Assembly (NCBI RefSeq): GCF_001418325.1
Contig: NZ_LIPN01000062.1
Coordinates: 1 to 64,000, forward strand
Reading direction: 5' to 3'
Source of the DNA: Streptomyces atriruber
GTDB taxonomy: Bacteria > Actinomycetota > Actinomycetes > Streptomycetales > Streptomycetaceae
DNA: 64,000 nt
A program made the position numbers and the translations under genes. The notes beneath the pieces are model-generated. The model did not search any database, was not told the DNA's origin, and saw only the letters and a list, made by a program, of their open reading frames with translations. This document shows, in pieces, positions 33,322 to 42,437 of the stretch. Position 1 is the stretch's first letter; each line of letters opens with the position of its first letter.

Positions 33322-35814
33322 ATGGCGGAGACCCAGCCCACCGAGCAGCGGCAGGACCACGAGCGGGACCGGCACGGGGAGCGGGCGCGCGAGGCGGCCG
33401 TCGAGGCCGCACTCGGCAAGCTCGACCTCGACGCCAAGGCCCGCCTCCTGGGCGGCCGGAACATGTGGGCCCTGCACGCCCTGCCGGAGATCGGCCTCCG
33501 GTCGCTCGTGATGTCCGACGGCCCGGTCGGCGTGCGCGGCGTCCGCTGGACCGCCGACGACCCGTCCGTCGCGCTGCCCTCCCCGACCGCGCTCGCCGCC
33601 ACCTGGGACCAGGACCTGGCCCGCCGCGCCGGTGCCCTGCTCGCGCAGGAGGCCCGCCGCAAGGGCGTGCACGTCCTGCTCGCCCCCACCGTCAATCTCC
33701 ACCGCTCCCCGCTCGGCGGCCGCCACTTCGAGGCGTACAGCGAGGACCCGTTCCTGACCGGCGTCATCGGCACCGGCTATGTGCGGGGCGTGCAGTCCGG
33801 CGGCGTCGGCACGACCGTCAAGCACTTCGTCGCCAACGACGCCGAGACCGACCGCTTCACCGTCGACAACAAGGTGCCCCCGCGCGCCTTGCGCGAGCTG
33901 TATCTGGCGCCCTTCGAAGCGATCGTCGCCCATGCCCACCCGTGGGGCATCATGACCGCGTACAACCAGGTCAACGGCGTGACCATGACCGAGCACCGTC
34001 ACCTCGTCGGCGAGGTCCTGCGCGGTGAATGGGGCTTCGACGGCTACAACGTCTCCGACTGGATGGCCGCCCGCTCCACCACCGGCGACATCGAGGGCGG
34101 CCTCGACGTCGCCATGCCGGGACCGAGGACCGTCTACGGCGAGCCGCTCGCCGCCGCCGTACGCGCGGGCGAGGTCGCCGAGGAGACCGTCGACGCGGCC
34201 GTCCGCAACGTCCTGCGCCTCGCCGCCCGCGTCGGCGTCCTCGAGGGCGCCGAGCCGGTCGTCGCCCCGCGGGACCTCCCGGCCGGGATCGACGGCGACG
34301 CCCTGGCCCGCGAGATCGCCCGCCGCGCCTTCGTCCTCGTGCGCAACGAGAACCGGGCCCTGCCGCTCGGCCCCGACGGCACCGGCGCGGGCACCGTCGC
34401 CCTCATCGGCGCCGCCGCCCGCGACGCCCGCATCCTCGGCGGCGGCTCCGCCACCGTCTTCCCCGACCACGTCGTCTCCCCGCTCGACGGCCTGACCGCC
34501 GCCCTGCCCGAGGGCGCGCTCACGTACGCCGTCGGCGCCGACCCCAGCGACGAACTCGCCGCCGCCGACAAGGGGTTCGCGCTCCGCGCGATCTGCCGCG
34601 ACGCCACGGGCGCCGTCCTCGGCGAGGGCAACCTCCCCTCCGGCCACGTCCAGTGGATCGGCGACGACCTGCCCGACGGCGTCACCCACGAGACCCTGGC
34701 GGGCGTCGACGTGGTCGGCACCTTCACCCCGCGCGAGAGCGGCGAGCACGTCTTCGGCACCAGCGGCCTCGGCGCCTTCACCCTCACCGTCGGCGGCGAG
34801 ACCCTGTACGACGGCGTCCAGGGGATGGGCTCCGCGTCCGACCCCTTCGAGGCGTTCTTCGGCTCGCCCGTCGAGCGCGGCAGGGTGCGGCTCACCGCCG
34901 GTGAACCCGTCGAGATCTCCCTGCGGCACCCGCTCACCGAGGACTTCGAGGCCCCGCTGCGGGGCGTCGTGTTCTCCCTCGTCCACCTCGGCCCGCGGCG
35001 CGATCCCGACGAGCTGATCGCCGAGGCCGTCGGCGCCGCCCGCGCCGCCGACACCGCCGTCGTGGTCGTCGGCACCACCGAACGCGTCGAGTCCGAGGGC
35101 TTCGACCGCCGCGATCTGCGGCTGCCGGGCCGCCAGGACGACCTGGTCCGTGCCGTGGCCGCCGCCAACCCGAACACCGTGGTCGTCGTCAACTCCGGCT
35201 CACCCGTGGAGCTGCCCTGGCGCGACGACGTCGCGGCCGTCCTGCTCGGCTGGTTCCCCGGCCAGGAGGGCGGCGCGGCCCTCGCCGACGTCCTGCTCGG
35301 CGTCGAGGAGCCCGGCGGCCGCCTCCCCACCACCTGGGGCGACCTGGCCGCCGCCCCCGTCACCGACGTCACCCCCGCCGAAGGCGAACTGGCCTACGCC
35401 GAGGGCGTGTTCATCGGCTACCGGGCCTGGGAGGAGGCGGGCGCCACGCCCTCCTACGCCTTCGGACACGGACTCGGCTACACCGACTGGACGTACGAGT
35501 CGCTGACCGTCGAAGGCACGACGGCCACGATCCGCGTCCGCAACACCGGTGACCGCACGGGCCGCGAGGTCGTCCAGGTCTACCTGGCCCCCGCCCCCGG
35601 CGACCCCGACCGCCCGGCCCGCTGGCTGGCCGGCTTCGCGGGCGCGGTGGCGGCGCCGGGCGAGACCGTCGAGGTGACCGTGGAACTCCCGCGCAGGGCC
35701 TTCGAGACCTGGGACGAGGGCACGGACTCCTGGACGTACCGGAGCGGCACGTACGAGGTCCAGGCGGGCCGCTCGGTGGCCGACCGCCGACTGACCGAGA
35801 CGCTCATCGCCTGA
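33322..35814 (+). CDS. Glycoside hydrolase family 3 beta-glucosidase with PA14 domain
   Basis: An 830-residue GH3 enzyme, cytoplasmic by lack of a signal peptide. The (beta/alpha)8 domain (about 30-260) carries the substrate-binding KHFVANDAE (167-175) and the nucleophile Asp246 in GFDGYNVSDWMAA. A PA14 sugar-binding insertion spans about 440-570 (GTFTPRESGEHVFGTSGLG, GGETLYDG). The second GH3 domain (AVVVVGTTERVESEGFDRRDLRLPG) and a fibronectin-III-like C-terminus (VRNTGDRTGREVVQVYLAP) follow. Such enzymes release glucose from oligosaccharides or glycosides taken up by the cell. ATG 33322 behind GAGGAGG. The divergent TetR may repress it. Confidence 0.92.
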   Translation: MAETQPTEQRQDHERDRHGERAREAAVEAALGKLDLDAKARLLGGRNMWALHALPEIGLRSLVMSDGPVGVRGVRWTADDPSVALPSPTALAATWDQDLARRAGALLAQEARRKGVHVLLAPTVNLHRSPLGGRHFEAYSEDPFLTGVIGTGYVRGVQSGGVGTTVKHFVANDAETDRFTVDNKVPPRALRELYLAPFEAIVAHAHPWGIMTAYNQVNGVTMTEHRHLVGEVLRGEWGFDGYNVSDWMAARSTTGDIEGGLDVAMPGPRTVYGEPLAAAVRAGEVAEETVDAAVRNVLRLAARVGVLEGAEPVVAPRDLPAGIDGDALAREIARRAFVLVRNENRALPLGPDGTGAGTVALIGAAARDARILGGGSATVFPDHVVSPLDGLTAALPEGALTYAVGADPSDELAAADKGFALRAICRDATGAVLGEGNLPSGHVQWIGDDLPDGVTHETLAGVDVVGTFTPRESGEHVFGTSGLGAFTLTVGGETLYDGVQGMGSASDPFEAFFGSPVERGRVRLTAGEPVEISLRHPLTEDFEAPLRGVVFSLVHLGPRRDPDELIAEAVGAARAADTAVVVVGTTERVESEGFDRRDLRLPGRQDDLVRAVAAANPNTVVVVNSGSPVELPWRDDVAAVLLGWFPGQEGGAALADVLLGVEEPGGRLPTTWGDLAAAPVTDVTPAEGELAYAEGVFIGYRAWEEAGATPSYAFGHGLGYTDWTYESLTVEGTTATIRVRNTGDRTGREVVQVYLAPAPGDPDRPARWLAGFAGAVAAPGETVEVTVELPRRAFETWDEGTDSWTYRSGTYEVQAGRSVADRRLTETLIA

Positions 35815-35856
35815 GGGGGCCGGCGGACCATCGCCCGAGGGGTCCGGCGGACCGTG

Positions 35857-36846
35857 CTAGCGCGACGAGAAGCCGTACACCGTCTCCGACGCGTACACCC
35901 CGCCCGGCCGCAGCTCCGTCCCGGGGAACCGCGGCCGGTTCGGGGAGTCGGGGAAGTGCTGCGTCTCCAGCGCGATCCCGCCGCCCGGCGCGAACGGCAG
36001 GTCCGCCGCGAAGTGGTCCGCCGTGTAGAGCTGCAGCCCCGGCTCCGTCGTCGAGACGGTCAGTATCCGCCCGGAGCCGGGATCGCTCAGCCCGGCCACC
36101 TCGACCGGCTCCGCGGTGACCCCCTTGTCGAGCACGTAGTTGTGGTCGAAGCCGGGTCCGACCTCGCGTGCCGCGCGGAAGTCGCACCGCGTGCCCGCCA
36201 CGTCCTCGTACTCCCCGGTGGGAATCCCGTCCCCGTCCACCGGGGTGACGCGGGACGCGGCGATCCGCAGCTCGTGCCCGAGCGCGGTCCCGGTGCCCGC
36301 CCCCGCGAGGTTCCAGTACGTGTGGTTGGTGAGGTTCACGACGGTCGGCGCGTCGGTCGTCGCCTCGTACGCGATCCGCAGCGCCCCGGTCTCGTCGAGC
36401 GTGTACGTCACCGAGACCGCGAGCCGCCCGGGATAGCCCTCCTCGCCGTCGGGGGAGATCCGCGAGAGCCGCACCCCGTGCCCGTCGGCGGGCTCCGCGT
36501 CCCAGACGTGCTTGTCGAAGCCGCGCTCGCCGCCGTGCAGCGCGTTGGGCCCGTTGTTCCGCGCGAGGCGGTACGCACGCCCGTCGACCTCGAAGGCGCC
36601 GCCCGCGATCCGGTTCGCGTACCGCCCCACCACCGCCCCGAAGTACGGCCCCGGATGCGCCAGATACCCCGCCAGCTCCTCGAACCCCAGCGCCACCGAC
36701 GCCATCCGCCCGAAACGGTCGGGCACTTGCGCCGACTGCACGATTCCGCCGTACGTCAGGACGCGTACCCGTACCCCGGCCCTCTCCAGGGTCCAGCGGT
36801 GGACGGGGCTGCCGTCGGGAAGCGTTCCGAAGAGTTCACTACGCAT
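35857..36846 (-). CDS. galM: Aldose 1-epimerase (mutarotase)
   Basis: A 329-residue GalM-fold protein. FGAVVGRYANRIAGG and NNGPNALHGGERGFDKHVW are the substrate-binding blocks, VNLTNHTYWNLAG contains the catalytic His, and a late Glu (GGIALETQHFPDSPN) is the second catalytic residue. It interconverts alpha and beta anomers of aldohexoses. Convergent with the beta-glucosidase gene 42 bp away, which fits glucose use. Confidence 0.92.
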   Translation of the reverse strand: MRSELFGTLPDGSPVHRWTLERAGVRVRVLTYGGIVQSAQVPDRFGRMASVALGFEELAGYLAHPGPYFGAVVGRYANRIAGGAFEVDGRAYRLARNNGPNALHGGERGFDKHVWDAEPADGHGVRLSRISPDGEEGYPGRLAVSVTYTLDETGALRIAYEATTDAPTVVNLTNHTYWNLAGAGTGTALGHELRIAASRVTPVDGDGIPTGEYEDVAGTRCDFRAAREVGPGFDHNYVLDKGVTAEPVEVAGLSDPGSGRILTVSTTEPGLQLYTADHFAADLPFAPGGGIALETQHFPDSPNRPRFPGTELRPGGVYASETVYGFSSR

Positions 36847-36870
36847 GATCGAGACCCTACGCGGCCCCCG

Positions 36871-37782
36871 TCACGCCACGGGCTTCCTCGACGTCACCTG
36901 CCGATAGGCGATCTCGGCGAGCCGTGACTGCCCGTTCTTGCTGGGGTGGAACCAGTCCCAGTGGCTCAACTGGTCGCCGTCGAAGCGGTAGTCGAAGACC
37001 GCCCCGCCGTCGTAACGGCAGCGCCGGTCCTTGTCGCACACGTCTTCAAGGACCTTGTTGTACGCGACCACGCGGTCCTGCACCGAGTCGCGCCGCTCGG
37101 TCGCGGCCGCGTTCAGGTCGTCGGGGTCGGCCAGCATCGAGGAGCAGATGCCCAGCTTCCACACCTGCTTGCCCAGCGGATTGGTCCGCCCCTGCGACCA
37201 GAGCCGCTTCAGGTCCGGCACGGACGCCACGTACACCTGCGCCTTCGGCAGCTCGCGGCGCAGGGTGCGCAGCGCCTGCTCGAAGTCGGCGCGGAACTCG
37301 CCGACGGGCGTCATCGCGGCGGCCGACGAGCGGCACGCGTCGTTGGCGCCCGTCATCACCGTGACCAGCTCGGGACGGTCCGCGGCGGCCGCCTGGATCT
37401 GTCCGTCCAGATCCTCCATGCGGGCGCCGGTCTTCGCGTGGTTCCAACTGTGCGAGGCGGCCCGCTCCTTCCCGAGCAGCCGCGTCGCCAGGCTGTCGAC
37501 CTCGCTGTCGGTGCCGGTCGCCCAGGACGCCTCGGGGCAGTCGGAGAGCACCGAGCAGGCGTCGAAGCCGCGCGTGATGGAGTCGCCGACCGCGGCCAGC
37601 GAGCGGGGCGAGGTGTCCCAGGCGGGAGTGGGTTTCGGCGACGGCTTGCCGTGGGCGGACTCACCGCCCGGTGCCCCCGAGTTCCCGCCCTGCGCGTCGC
37701 AGGCGGTGAGCGCCCCGCCGCAGAGAAGGGCCGCCGTCGCGACTGCGACGACGGCGCGTGAGCGGCGCCTGCGGTTCCGCAT
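36871..37782 (-). CDS. Lipoprotein SGNH/GDSL hydrolase
   Basis: A 303-residue lipoprotein. Residues 1-24 (RRRRSRAVVAVATAALLCGG) end in the lipobox LTAC, so the mature protein is lipid-anchored outside. SGNH blocks are: I, AAVGDSITRGFDAC (catalytic Ser); III, VMTGANDACRS (Asn); V, HWDWFHPSKNG (Asp and His). Members are lipases, acetylxylan esterases or lysophospholipases. ATG 37782 follows GAGGGGAG and gives the correct signal peptide; a longer frame to 37908 does not. Stop lies 24 nt before galM's start on the same strand. Confidence 0.88.
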   Translation of the reverse strand: MRNRRRRSRAVVAVATAALLCGGALTACDAQGGNSGAPGGESAHGKPSPKPTPAWDTSPRSLAAVGDSITRGFDACSVLSDCPEASWATGTDSEVDSLATRLLGKERAASHSWNHAKTGARMEDLDGQIQAAAADRPELVTVMTGANDACRSSAAAMTPVGEFRADFEQALRTLRRELPKAQVYVASVPDLKRLWSQGRTNPLGKQVWKLGICSSMLADPDDLNAAATERRDSVQDRVVAYNKVLEDVCDKDRRCRYDGGAVFDYRFDGDQLSHWDWFHPSKNGQSRLAEIAYRQVTSRKPVA

Positions 37783-38124
37783 CCCTGCTCCCCTCGGTCG
37801 TTCAACGTGACGTCGTGCGCGTGCCCAAGGTTGCGCCCCGCCGGGTGAAAGGTCGGAGTTTCCTGGCCTCTGGACCGACGGTACGTCACACTCCTTGCGC
37901 CGCCGCACGGTAGCCTCGGGCCCGTAGCCGCCGGGCCACTGCTGTCACGGCAGCGACAGGGCGGGTGGTCCACCCGGTGACGCCTCGCTCTTGTGGTTCC
38001 GCTAAATTACATCACGTCACATCTGTCCCCTTTTCCCAGGTTTATCTAGTATTTGGGGAAAACTGCTCGGCACGGGCGCGAGGCCGCTGGGGAAGGCGAA
38101 CCTCGACCCACACTGGAGGTCCCG
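37783..38124. other. Intergenic control region of the DUF3145 gene
   Basis: About 340 bases between divergent genes. An AT-rich stretch (37998-38065, including TTTATCTAGTATTTGG) probably contains the promoter of the DUF3145 gene; no gene or clear operator was found. Confidence 0.4.
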
Positions 38125-38619
38125 GTGACGACACGTGGAGTTCTGTATGTGCACTCCGCTCCGCGCGCGCTGTGCCCACACGTCGAGTGGGCTGTCGCGG
38201 GCGTGCTCGGTGCGCGTGTGAGCCTCGACTGGATCAGGCAGCCCGCGGCGCCGGGCACCTGGAGATCCGAATTCTCCTGGCAGGGCTCGGTGGGCACCGC
38301 CTCCAAGCTCGCCTCCGCCCTGCGCGGCTGGGATCTGCTGCGCTTCGAGGTCACGGCGGAGCCCTGCGCAAGCGCCGAGGGCGAGCGCTACAGCGCCACG
38401 CCCGAGCTCGGCATCTATCACGCCGTCACCGGCATCCACGGGGACATCCTCATCCCCGAGGACCGGCTCCGCGCCGCGCTGGCCCGCTCGCAGCGCGGCG
38501 AGAGCGACCTGGAGGCCGAGCTCGCCAAGCTCCTCGGCAAGCCGTGGGACGACGAGCTCGAACCGTTCAGGTACGCGGGCGAGGGCGCGCCCGTGCGCTG
38601 GCTGCACCAAGTGGTCTGA
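38125..38619 (+). CDS. DUF3145 protein
   Basis: A 164-residue soluble protein of the actinobacterial DUF3145 family: TTRGVLYVHSAPRALCPHVEWAV at the start, GWDLLRFEVTAEPC and YSATPELGIYHAVTGIHGDI, ending in EPFRYAGEGAPVRWLHQVV (cited in parts). The family is nearly universal in Streptomyces and sits beside the fab cluster; its function is unknown. GTG 38125 follows TGGAGG. Convergent with fabF. Confidence 0.88.
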   Translation: MTTRGVLYVHSAPRALCPHVEWAVAGVLGARVSLDWIRQPAAPGTWRSEFSWQGSVGTASKLASALRGWDLLRFEVTAEPCASAEGERYSATPELGIYHAVTGIHGDILIPEDRLRAALARSQRGESDLEAELAKLLGKPWDDELEPFRYAGEGAPVRWLHQVV

Positions 38620-38641
38620 CCGCGGTCTGAAAAGTGGTCCG

Positions 38642-38688
38642 ACGTACGCGAAGGGCCCCACCGGATCGGTGGGGCCCTTCGCGTACGT
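38642..38688. terminator. Bidirectional terminator between DUF3145 and fabF
   Basis: A perfect 22-bp stem (38642-38663 with 38667-38688) with a 3-nt loop, shared by the two convergent genes. Confidence 0.9.
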
Positions 38689-38712
38689 ACGGCAGGTTCA
38701 GCCGCAGCGGAC

Positions 38713-39975
38713 TCAGACGGTCCGGAACGCCAGGACGACGTTGTGGCCGCCGAAGCCGAACGAGTCGTTCAGCGCCGCGATCCTGCCCTCGGGCAGCGCG
38801 CGGGCCTCGCCGCGGACGACGTCCGCGTCGACCTCGGGGTCGAGGTTCTCGATGTTGATCGTCGGCGGGGCGACGCGGTTCTTCAGCGCGAGGACCGTGG
38901 CCACGGTCTCCACGCCGCCCGCGCCACCGAGCAGGTGACCGGTCATCGACTTGGTGCTGGAGATCGCCATGTGGTCGACGTCGTCGCCGAACGCCTTGCG
39001 CAGCGCCTTGATCTCCGCGACGTCACCCTGCGGCGTCGAGGTCGCGTGCGCGTTCACGTGCGCGATCTCGGCGGGCTTGAGGTCCGTCGTGTCGATCAGG
39101 TTCTGCAGCGCCGCGGCGATGCCGTTGCCGGACGGCTCGGGCTGCGTGATGTGGTGGGCGTCGGCCGAGATGCCCTGGCCGACGGCCTCCGCGTAGATCT
39201 TCGCGCCGCGGGCCTTGGCGTGCTCCTCGGACTCCAGGACGATGACGCCGGCGCCCTCGCCGAGCACGAAGCCGTTGCGGGAGGCGTCGTAGGGACGCGA
39301 GGCGCCCTGCGGATCGTCGTTGTCCTTGGACATCGCCATCATGTTGCCGAACGCGACGATCGGCAGCGGGTGGATCGCCGCCTCCGTGCCGCCCGCGACG
39401 ACGACGTCGGCGCGGCCGGTGCGGATCATCTCGATCGCGTAGCCGATGGCCTCGGCGCCCGAGGCGCAGGCCGACACCGGGGTGTGGACGCCCGCGTGGG
39501 CACCCAGCTCGATGCCGACGTTGGCCGCCGGGGAGTTGGGCATCAGCATCGGCACGGTGTGCGGGGAGACGCGGCGTACGCCCTTCTCCTTGAGCACGTC
39601 GTACTGGTCGAGCAGCGTGGTCACGCCGCCGATGCCGGAGGCGATGACCGCGCCCAGGCGGTGCGGGTCCACCGAGGTGTCCTCGCCCGCCTTGGCGGTG
39701 TAGCCGGCGTCCGCCCAGGCCTCCTTGGCCGCGATCAGCGCGAACTGCGCCGACCGGTCCAGCTTGCGGGCCTGCGGGCGGGGGATGACCTCGCCGGGCT
39801 CCACGGCGATCTGACCGGCGATGCGGACGGGCAGCTCGGCTGCCCAGTCCTGCTCCAGCGCGCTGACGCCGGAGCGGCCCGCGAGCAGGCCCTCCCACGT
39901 CGACGCTGCGTCGCCACCCAGCGGTGTGGTTGCGCCGATACCGGTGACGACCACGGTGCGATTGGTCGAGTTCAC
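38713..39975 (-). CDS. fabF: Beta-ketoacyl-ACP synthase II (FabF)
   Basis: A 420-residue condensing enzyme. The catalytic Cys170 is in VSACASGAEAIGYA; the two active-site histidines are in NAHATSTPQGD and STKSMTGHLLGGAGG; the N-terminus is VVVTGIGATTPLG and the C-terminal glycine loop is NDSFGFGGHN. It elongates acyl-ACP with malonyl-ACP in type II fatty acid synthesis. GTG 39975 was chosen over GTG 39990 because GGAG then lies 9 nt upstream and the protein starts at NSTNRTVVV. Last gene of fabD-fabH-acpP-fabF. Confidence 0.96.
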   Translation of the reverse strand: MNSTNRTVVVTGIGATTPLGGDAASTWEGLLAGRSGVSALEQDWAAELPVRIAGQIAVEPGEVIPRPQARKLDRSAQFALIAAKEAWADAGYTAKAGEDTSVDPHRLGAVIASGIGGVTTLLDQYDVLKEKGVRRVSPHTVPMLMPNSPAANVGIELGAHAGVHTPVSACASGAEAIGYAIEMIRTGRADVVVAGGTEAAIHPLPIVAFGNMMAMSKDNDDPQGASRPYDASRNGFVLGEGAGVIVLESEEHAKARGAKIYAEAVGQGISADAHHITQPEPSGNGIAAALQNLIDTTDLKPAEIAHVNAHATSTPQGDVAEIKALRKAFGDDVDHMAISSTKSMTGHLLGGAGGVETVATVLALKNRVAPPTINIENLDPEVDADVVRGEARALPEGRIAALNDSFGFGGHNVVLAFRTV

Positions 39976-40045
39976 AGGAAAATTCTCCACGGTGTTGAGG
40001 GGATCAGCGGCGCCACCGCCGGGTGGCGACAGAGCACGGGCTGGG

Positions 40046-40294
40046 TCAGCCCTGGTGCTCGAGGATGTACTTGGTCGCGTCGCCGACCGTCTTGAGGTTC
40101 TTGACGTCGTCGTCCGGGATCTTCACGTCGAAGCGCTCTTCGGCGGCGACGACGACCTCGACCATGGACAGCGAGTCGACGTCCAGGTCGTCGGTGAAGG
40201 ACTTGTCCAGCTGGACGTCCTCGACCGGGATGCCGGCGATCTCGTTGACGATCTCCGCGAGACCGGCGACGATCTCTTCCTGAGTGGCGGCCAT
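40046..40294 (-). CDS. acpP: Acyl carrier protein
   Basis: An 82-residue acidic four-helix ACP. The 4'-phosphopantetheine attachment Ser41 is in DLDVDSLSMVEVV. It carries the growing chain as a thioester. 70 nt upstream of fabF and 98 nt downstream of fabH, in the conserved fabD-H-P-F order. Confidence 0.97.
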   Translation of the reverse strand: MAATQEEIVAGLAEIVNEIAGIPVEDVQLDKSFTDDLDVDSLSMVEVVVAAEERFDVKIPDDDVKNLKTVGDATKYILEHQG

Positions 40295-40392
40295 GTTGGC
40301 GCTCCTTCTTACGTATCCAGAGGGTGTGGCGCCCGCCGCGGCAGCGGCAGGTTGGTTTCAGCGGTACGGATCGGATGATCCGGACGTGTTGC

Positions 40393-41397
40393 CTAGGGGA
40401 GGGTAACGACCGTCGCGGCGTACACGAGACCCGCCCCGAAGCCGATGACGAGGGCAGTGTCGCCGCTCTTCGCCTCCCCGGTCGCCAGGAGCCGCTCCAT
40501 CGCGAGCGGGATCGAGGCGGCCGAGGTGTTGCCGGTGGTGCGCACGTCACGGGCCACCGTGACGTGTTCCGGCAGTTTCAGAGTCTTCACCATCGAGTCG
40601 ATGATCCGCTCGTTGGCCTGATGCGGAATGAAGACATCCAGGTCGTCCGCGGTGATTCCGGCCGCGTCCAGCGCCTGCTGGGCGACCTTCGCCATCTCGA
40701 ACACGGCCCAGCGGAACACCGCCTGGCCCTCCTGCGTGATGGCAGGGTACTTGGCAGGCGCACCGCCGTTGCGGTACACGTCCCAGGCCTCGGTCTGCTT
40801 GATCGTCTCGGCCTTGTCGCCCTCCGAGCCCCAGACCGTCGGGCCGATCCTCGGCTCCTTGGCGGGGCCCACGATCACGGCGCCCGCGCCGTCACCGAAC
40901 AGGAACGCCGTCGCGCGGTCGTGCAGGTCGGTGAGGTCGCTCAGCCGCTCCACGCCGATGACCAGGACGTACTCGGCGGAACCCTCGACGACCATGCCCT
41001 TGGCGAGCGTGAGGCCGTAACCGAATCCGGCGCAGCCCGCGGAGATGTCGAACGCGGCGGGCTTGCCCGCGCCGATCTTGTCCGCGATCTCGGTCGCGAT
41101 GGCCGGGGTCTGCTTGAAGTGCGAGACGGTGGAGACGATCACGGCTCCGACCTGCTCGGGCGTGATGCCGGCGTCGGCGATCGCCTTGCCCGCGGCCTCG
41201 ACGGACATCGCGGCCACGGTCTCCTCGTCGGAGGCCCAGTGGCGCGTCGCGATGCCGGAGCGGGAGCGGATCCATTCGTCGGACGAGTCGATCGTCTCGA
41301 GGATGACCTCGTTCGGCACGACACGGGTGGGACGGTAGCCGCCGACGCCCATGATCCGCGCGTACGGATGGCCCTGGCTGGCCTTGATCTTCGTCAT
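40393..41397 (-). CDS. fabH: Beta-ketoacyl-ACP synthase III (FabH)
   Basis: A 334-residue KAS III. Catalytic triad: Cys122 (DISAGCAGFGYG), His in VFIPHQANERI, Asn in TTGNTSAASI. It starts fatty acid chains from acyl-CoA; in Streptomyces it accepts branched starters (isobutyryl-, isovaleryl-CoA). ATG 41397 lies 28 nt after the fabD stop. Confidence 0.96.
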   Translation of the reverse strand: MTKIKASQGHPYARIMGVGGYRPTRVVPNEVILETIDSSDEWIRSRSGIATRHWASDEETVAAMSVEAAGKAIADAGITPEQVGAVIVSTVSHFKQTPAIATEIADKIGAGKPAAFDISAGCAGFGYGLTLAKGMVVEGSAEYVLVIGVERLSDLTDLHDRATAFLFGDGAGAVIVGPAKEPRIGPTVWGSEGDKAETIKQTEAWDVYRNGGAPAKYPAITQEGQAVFRWAVFEMAKVAQQALDAAGITADDLDVFIPHQANERIIDSMVKTLKLPEHVTVARDVRTTGNTSAASIPLAMERLLATGEAKSGDTALVIGFGAGLVYAATVVTLP

Positions 41398-41425
41398 GCG
41401 CTACGGCTCCTTGTCTGTCGTCGGC

Positions 41426-42337
41426 TCAGGAATGCTCGGCGACGAGCGCGCGGGCCGCGTCGAGGTCATCGGGGGTCTTCACCGCGAGCGTCTTGACGCC
41501 GGGCAGGGCACGCTTGGCCAGACCGGTCAGCGTACCGCCGGGGCACACCTCGACCAGCGCCGTCACGCCGAGCTCCTTGAACGTCTCCATGCACAGGTCC
41601 CAGCGGACCGGGTTGGCGACCTGGCCGACCAGCCGGGAGATCACGTCGGCGCCGGTGGTGACCGCCTTGCCGTCGCGGTTCGAGACGTAGGTGAGCCTCG
41701 GGTCGGCGACGGTGAGACCTGCGGCGGCCTCCTCCAGACGCGTCACGGCGGGCGCCATGTGCTCGGTGTGGAACGCGCCCGCGACCTTGAGGGCGACGAC
41801 CTTGCGGACGCCTTCGGGCTTGTCCTCCTGCAGCGCGGCGAGCTGCTCCAGGGTGCCTGCGGCAACGATCTGGCCGGCGCCGTTCACGTTCGCCGGGGTC
41901 AGCCCGAGCTTCTCCAGGTGCGGGACGGTGACGTCGGGGTCGCCGCCGAGCAGCGCGGCCATGCCGGTCTCGGTGACGGCGGCGGCGTCGGCCATGGCCA
42001 GGCCACGGGTGCGGACCAGGCCGAGGGCGTCGTCTTCGGTGATGACACCGGCGTACGCGGCCGCGGTGATCTCGCCGACGCTGTGCCCGGCCACGGCGCC
42101 CGGCGTGATGTCACCGAGTGCCGCGGCGGAGAGTAGACCGGCGGCCACGAGCAGCGGCTGGGCCACGGCCGTGTCACGGATCGCGTCCGCGTCGGCCTGG
42201 GTGCCGTAGTGGGCGAGGTCGAGCCCGATGGCGTCCGACCAGGCGGCGATGCGGTCGGCAGCACCGGGGAGGTCGAGCCAGGGGGTCAGGAAGCCGGGCG
42301 TCTGAGCGCCTTGGCCGGGAGCGACGAGTACGAGCAC
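41426..42337 (-). CDS. fabD: Malonyl-CoA:ACP transacylase (FabD)
   Basis: A 303-residue transacylase: oxyanion-hole GQGAQ (8-12), nucleophile Ser86 in AGHSVGEI, active-site His in GAFHTEHMAP and the specificity loop NVNGAGQIV. It loads malonate onto ACP for the fab enzymes. GTG 42337 with GAGAGAG about 8 nt upstream. First gene of the operon; the 100-bp gap to the fasR stop holds the operon promoter (TACAAAT on the minus strand near 42405 may be its -10) and is where FasR is expected to bind. Confidence 0.96.
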   Translation of the reverse strand: MLVLVAPGQGAQTPGFLTPWLDLPGAADRIAAWSDAIGLDLAHYGTQADADAIRDTAVAQPLLVAAGLLSAAALGDITPGAVAGHSVGEITAAAYAGVITEDDALGLVRTRGLAMADAAAVTETGMAALLGGDPDVTVPHLEKLGLTPANVNGAGQIVAAGTLEQLAALQEDKPEGVRKVVALKVAGAFHTEHMAPAVTRLEEAAAGLTVADPRLTYVSNRDGKAVTTGADVISRLVGQVANPVRWDLCMETFKELGVTALVEVCPGGTLTGLAKRALPGVKTLAVKTPDDLDAARALVAEHS

Positions 42338-42437
42338 TCTTACACTCTCTCTTGTGGACGGTGGGAGCCGCCCGTGGGGACAGGGACGAAGAACGGCTGG
42401 GGGATTTGTAGAGGGCCGACAAACCCGCCGCCAAACT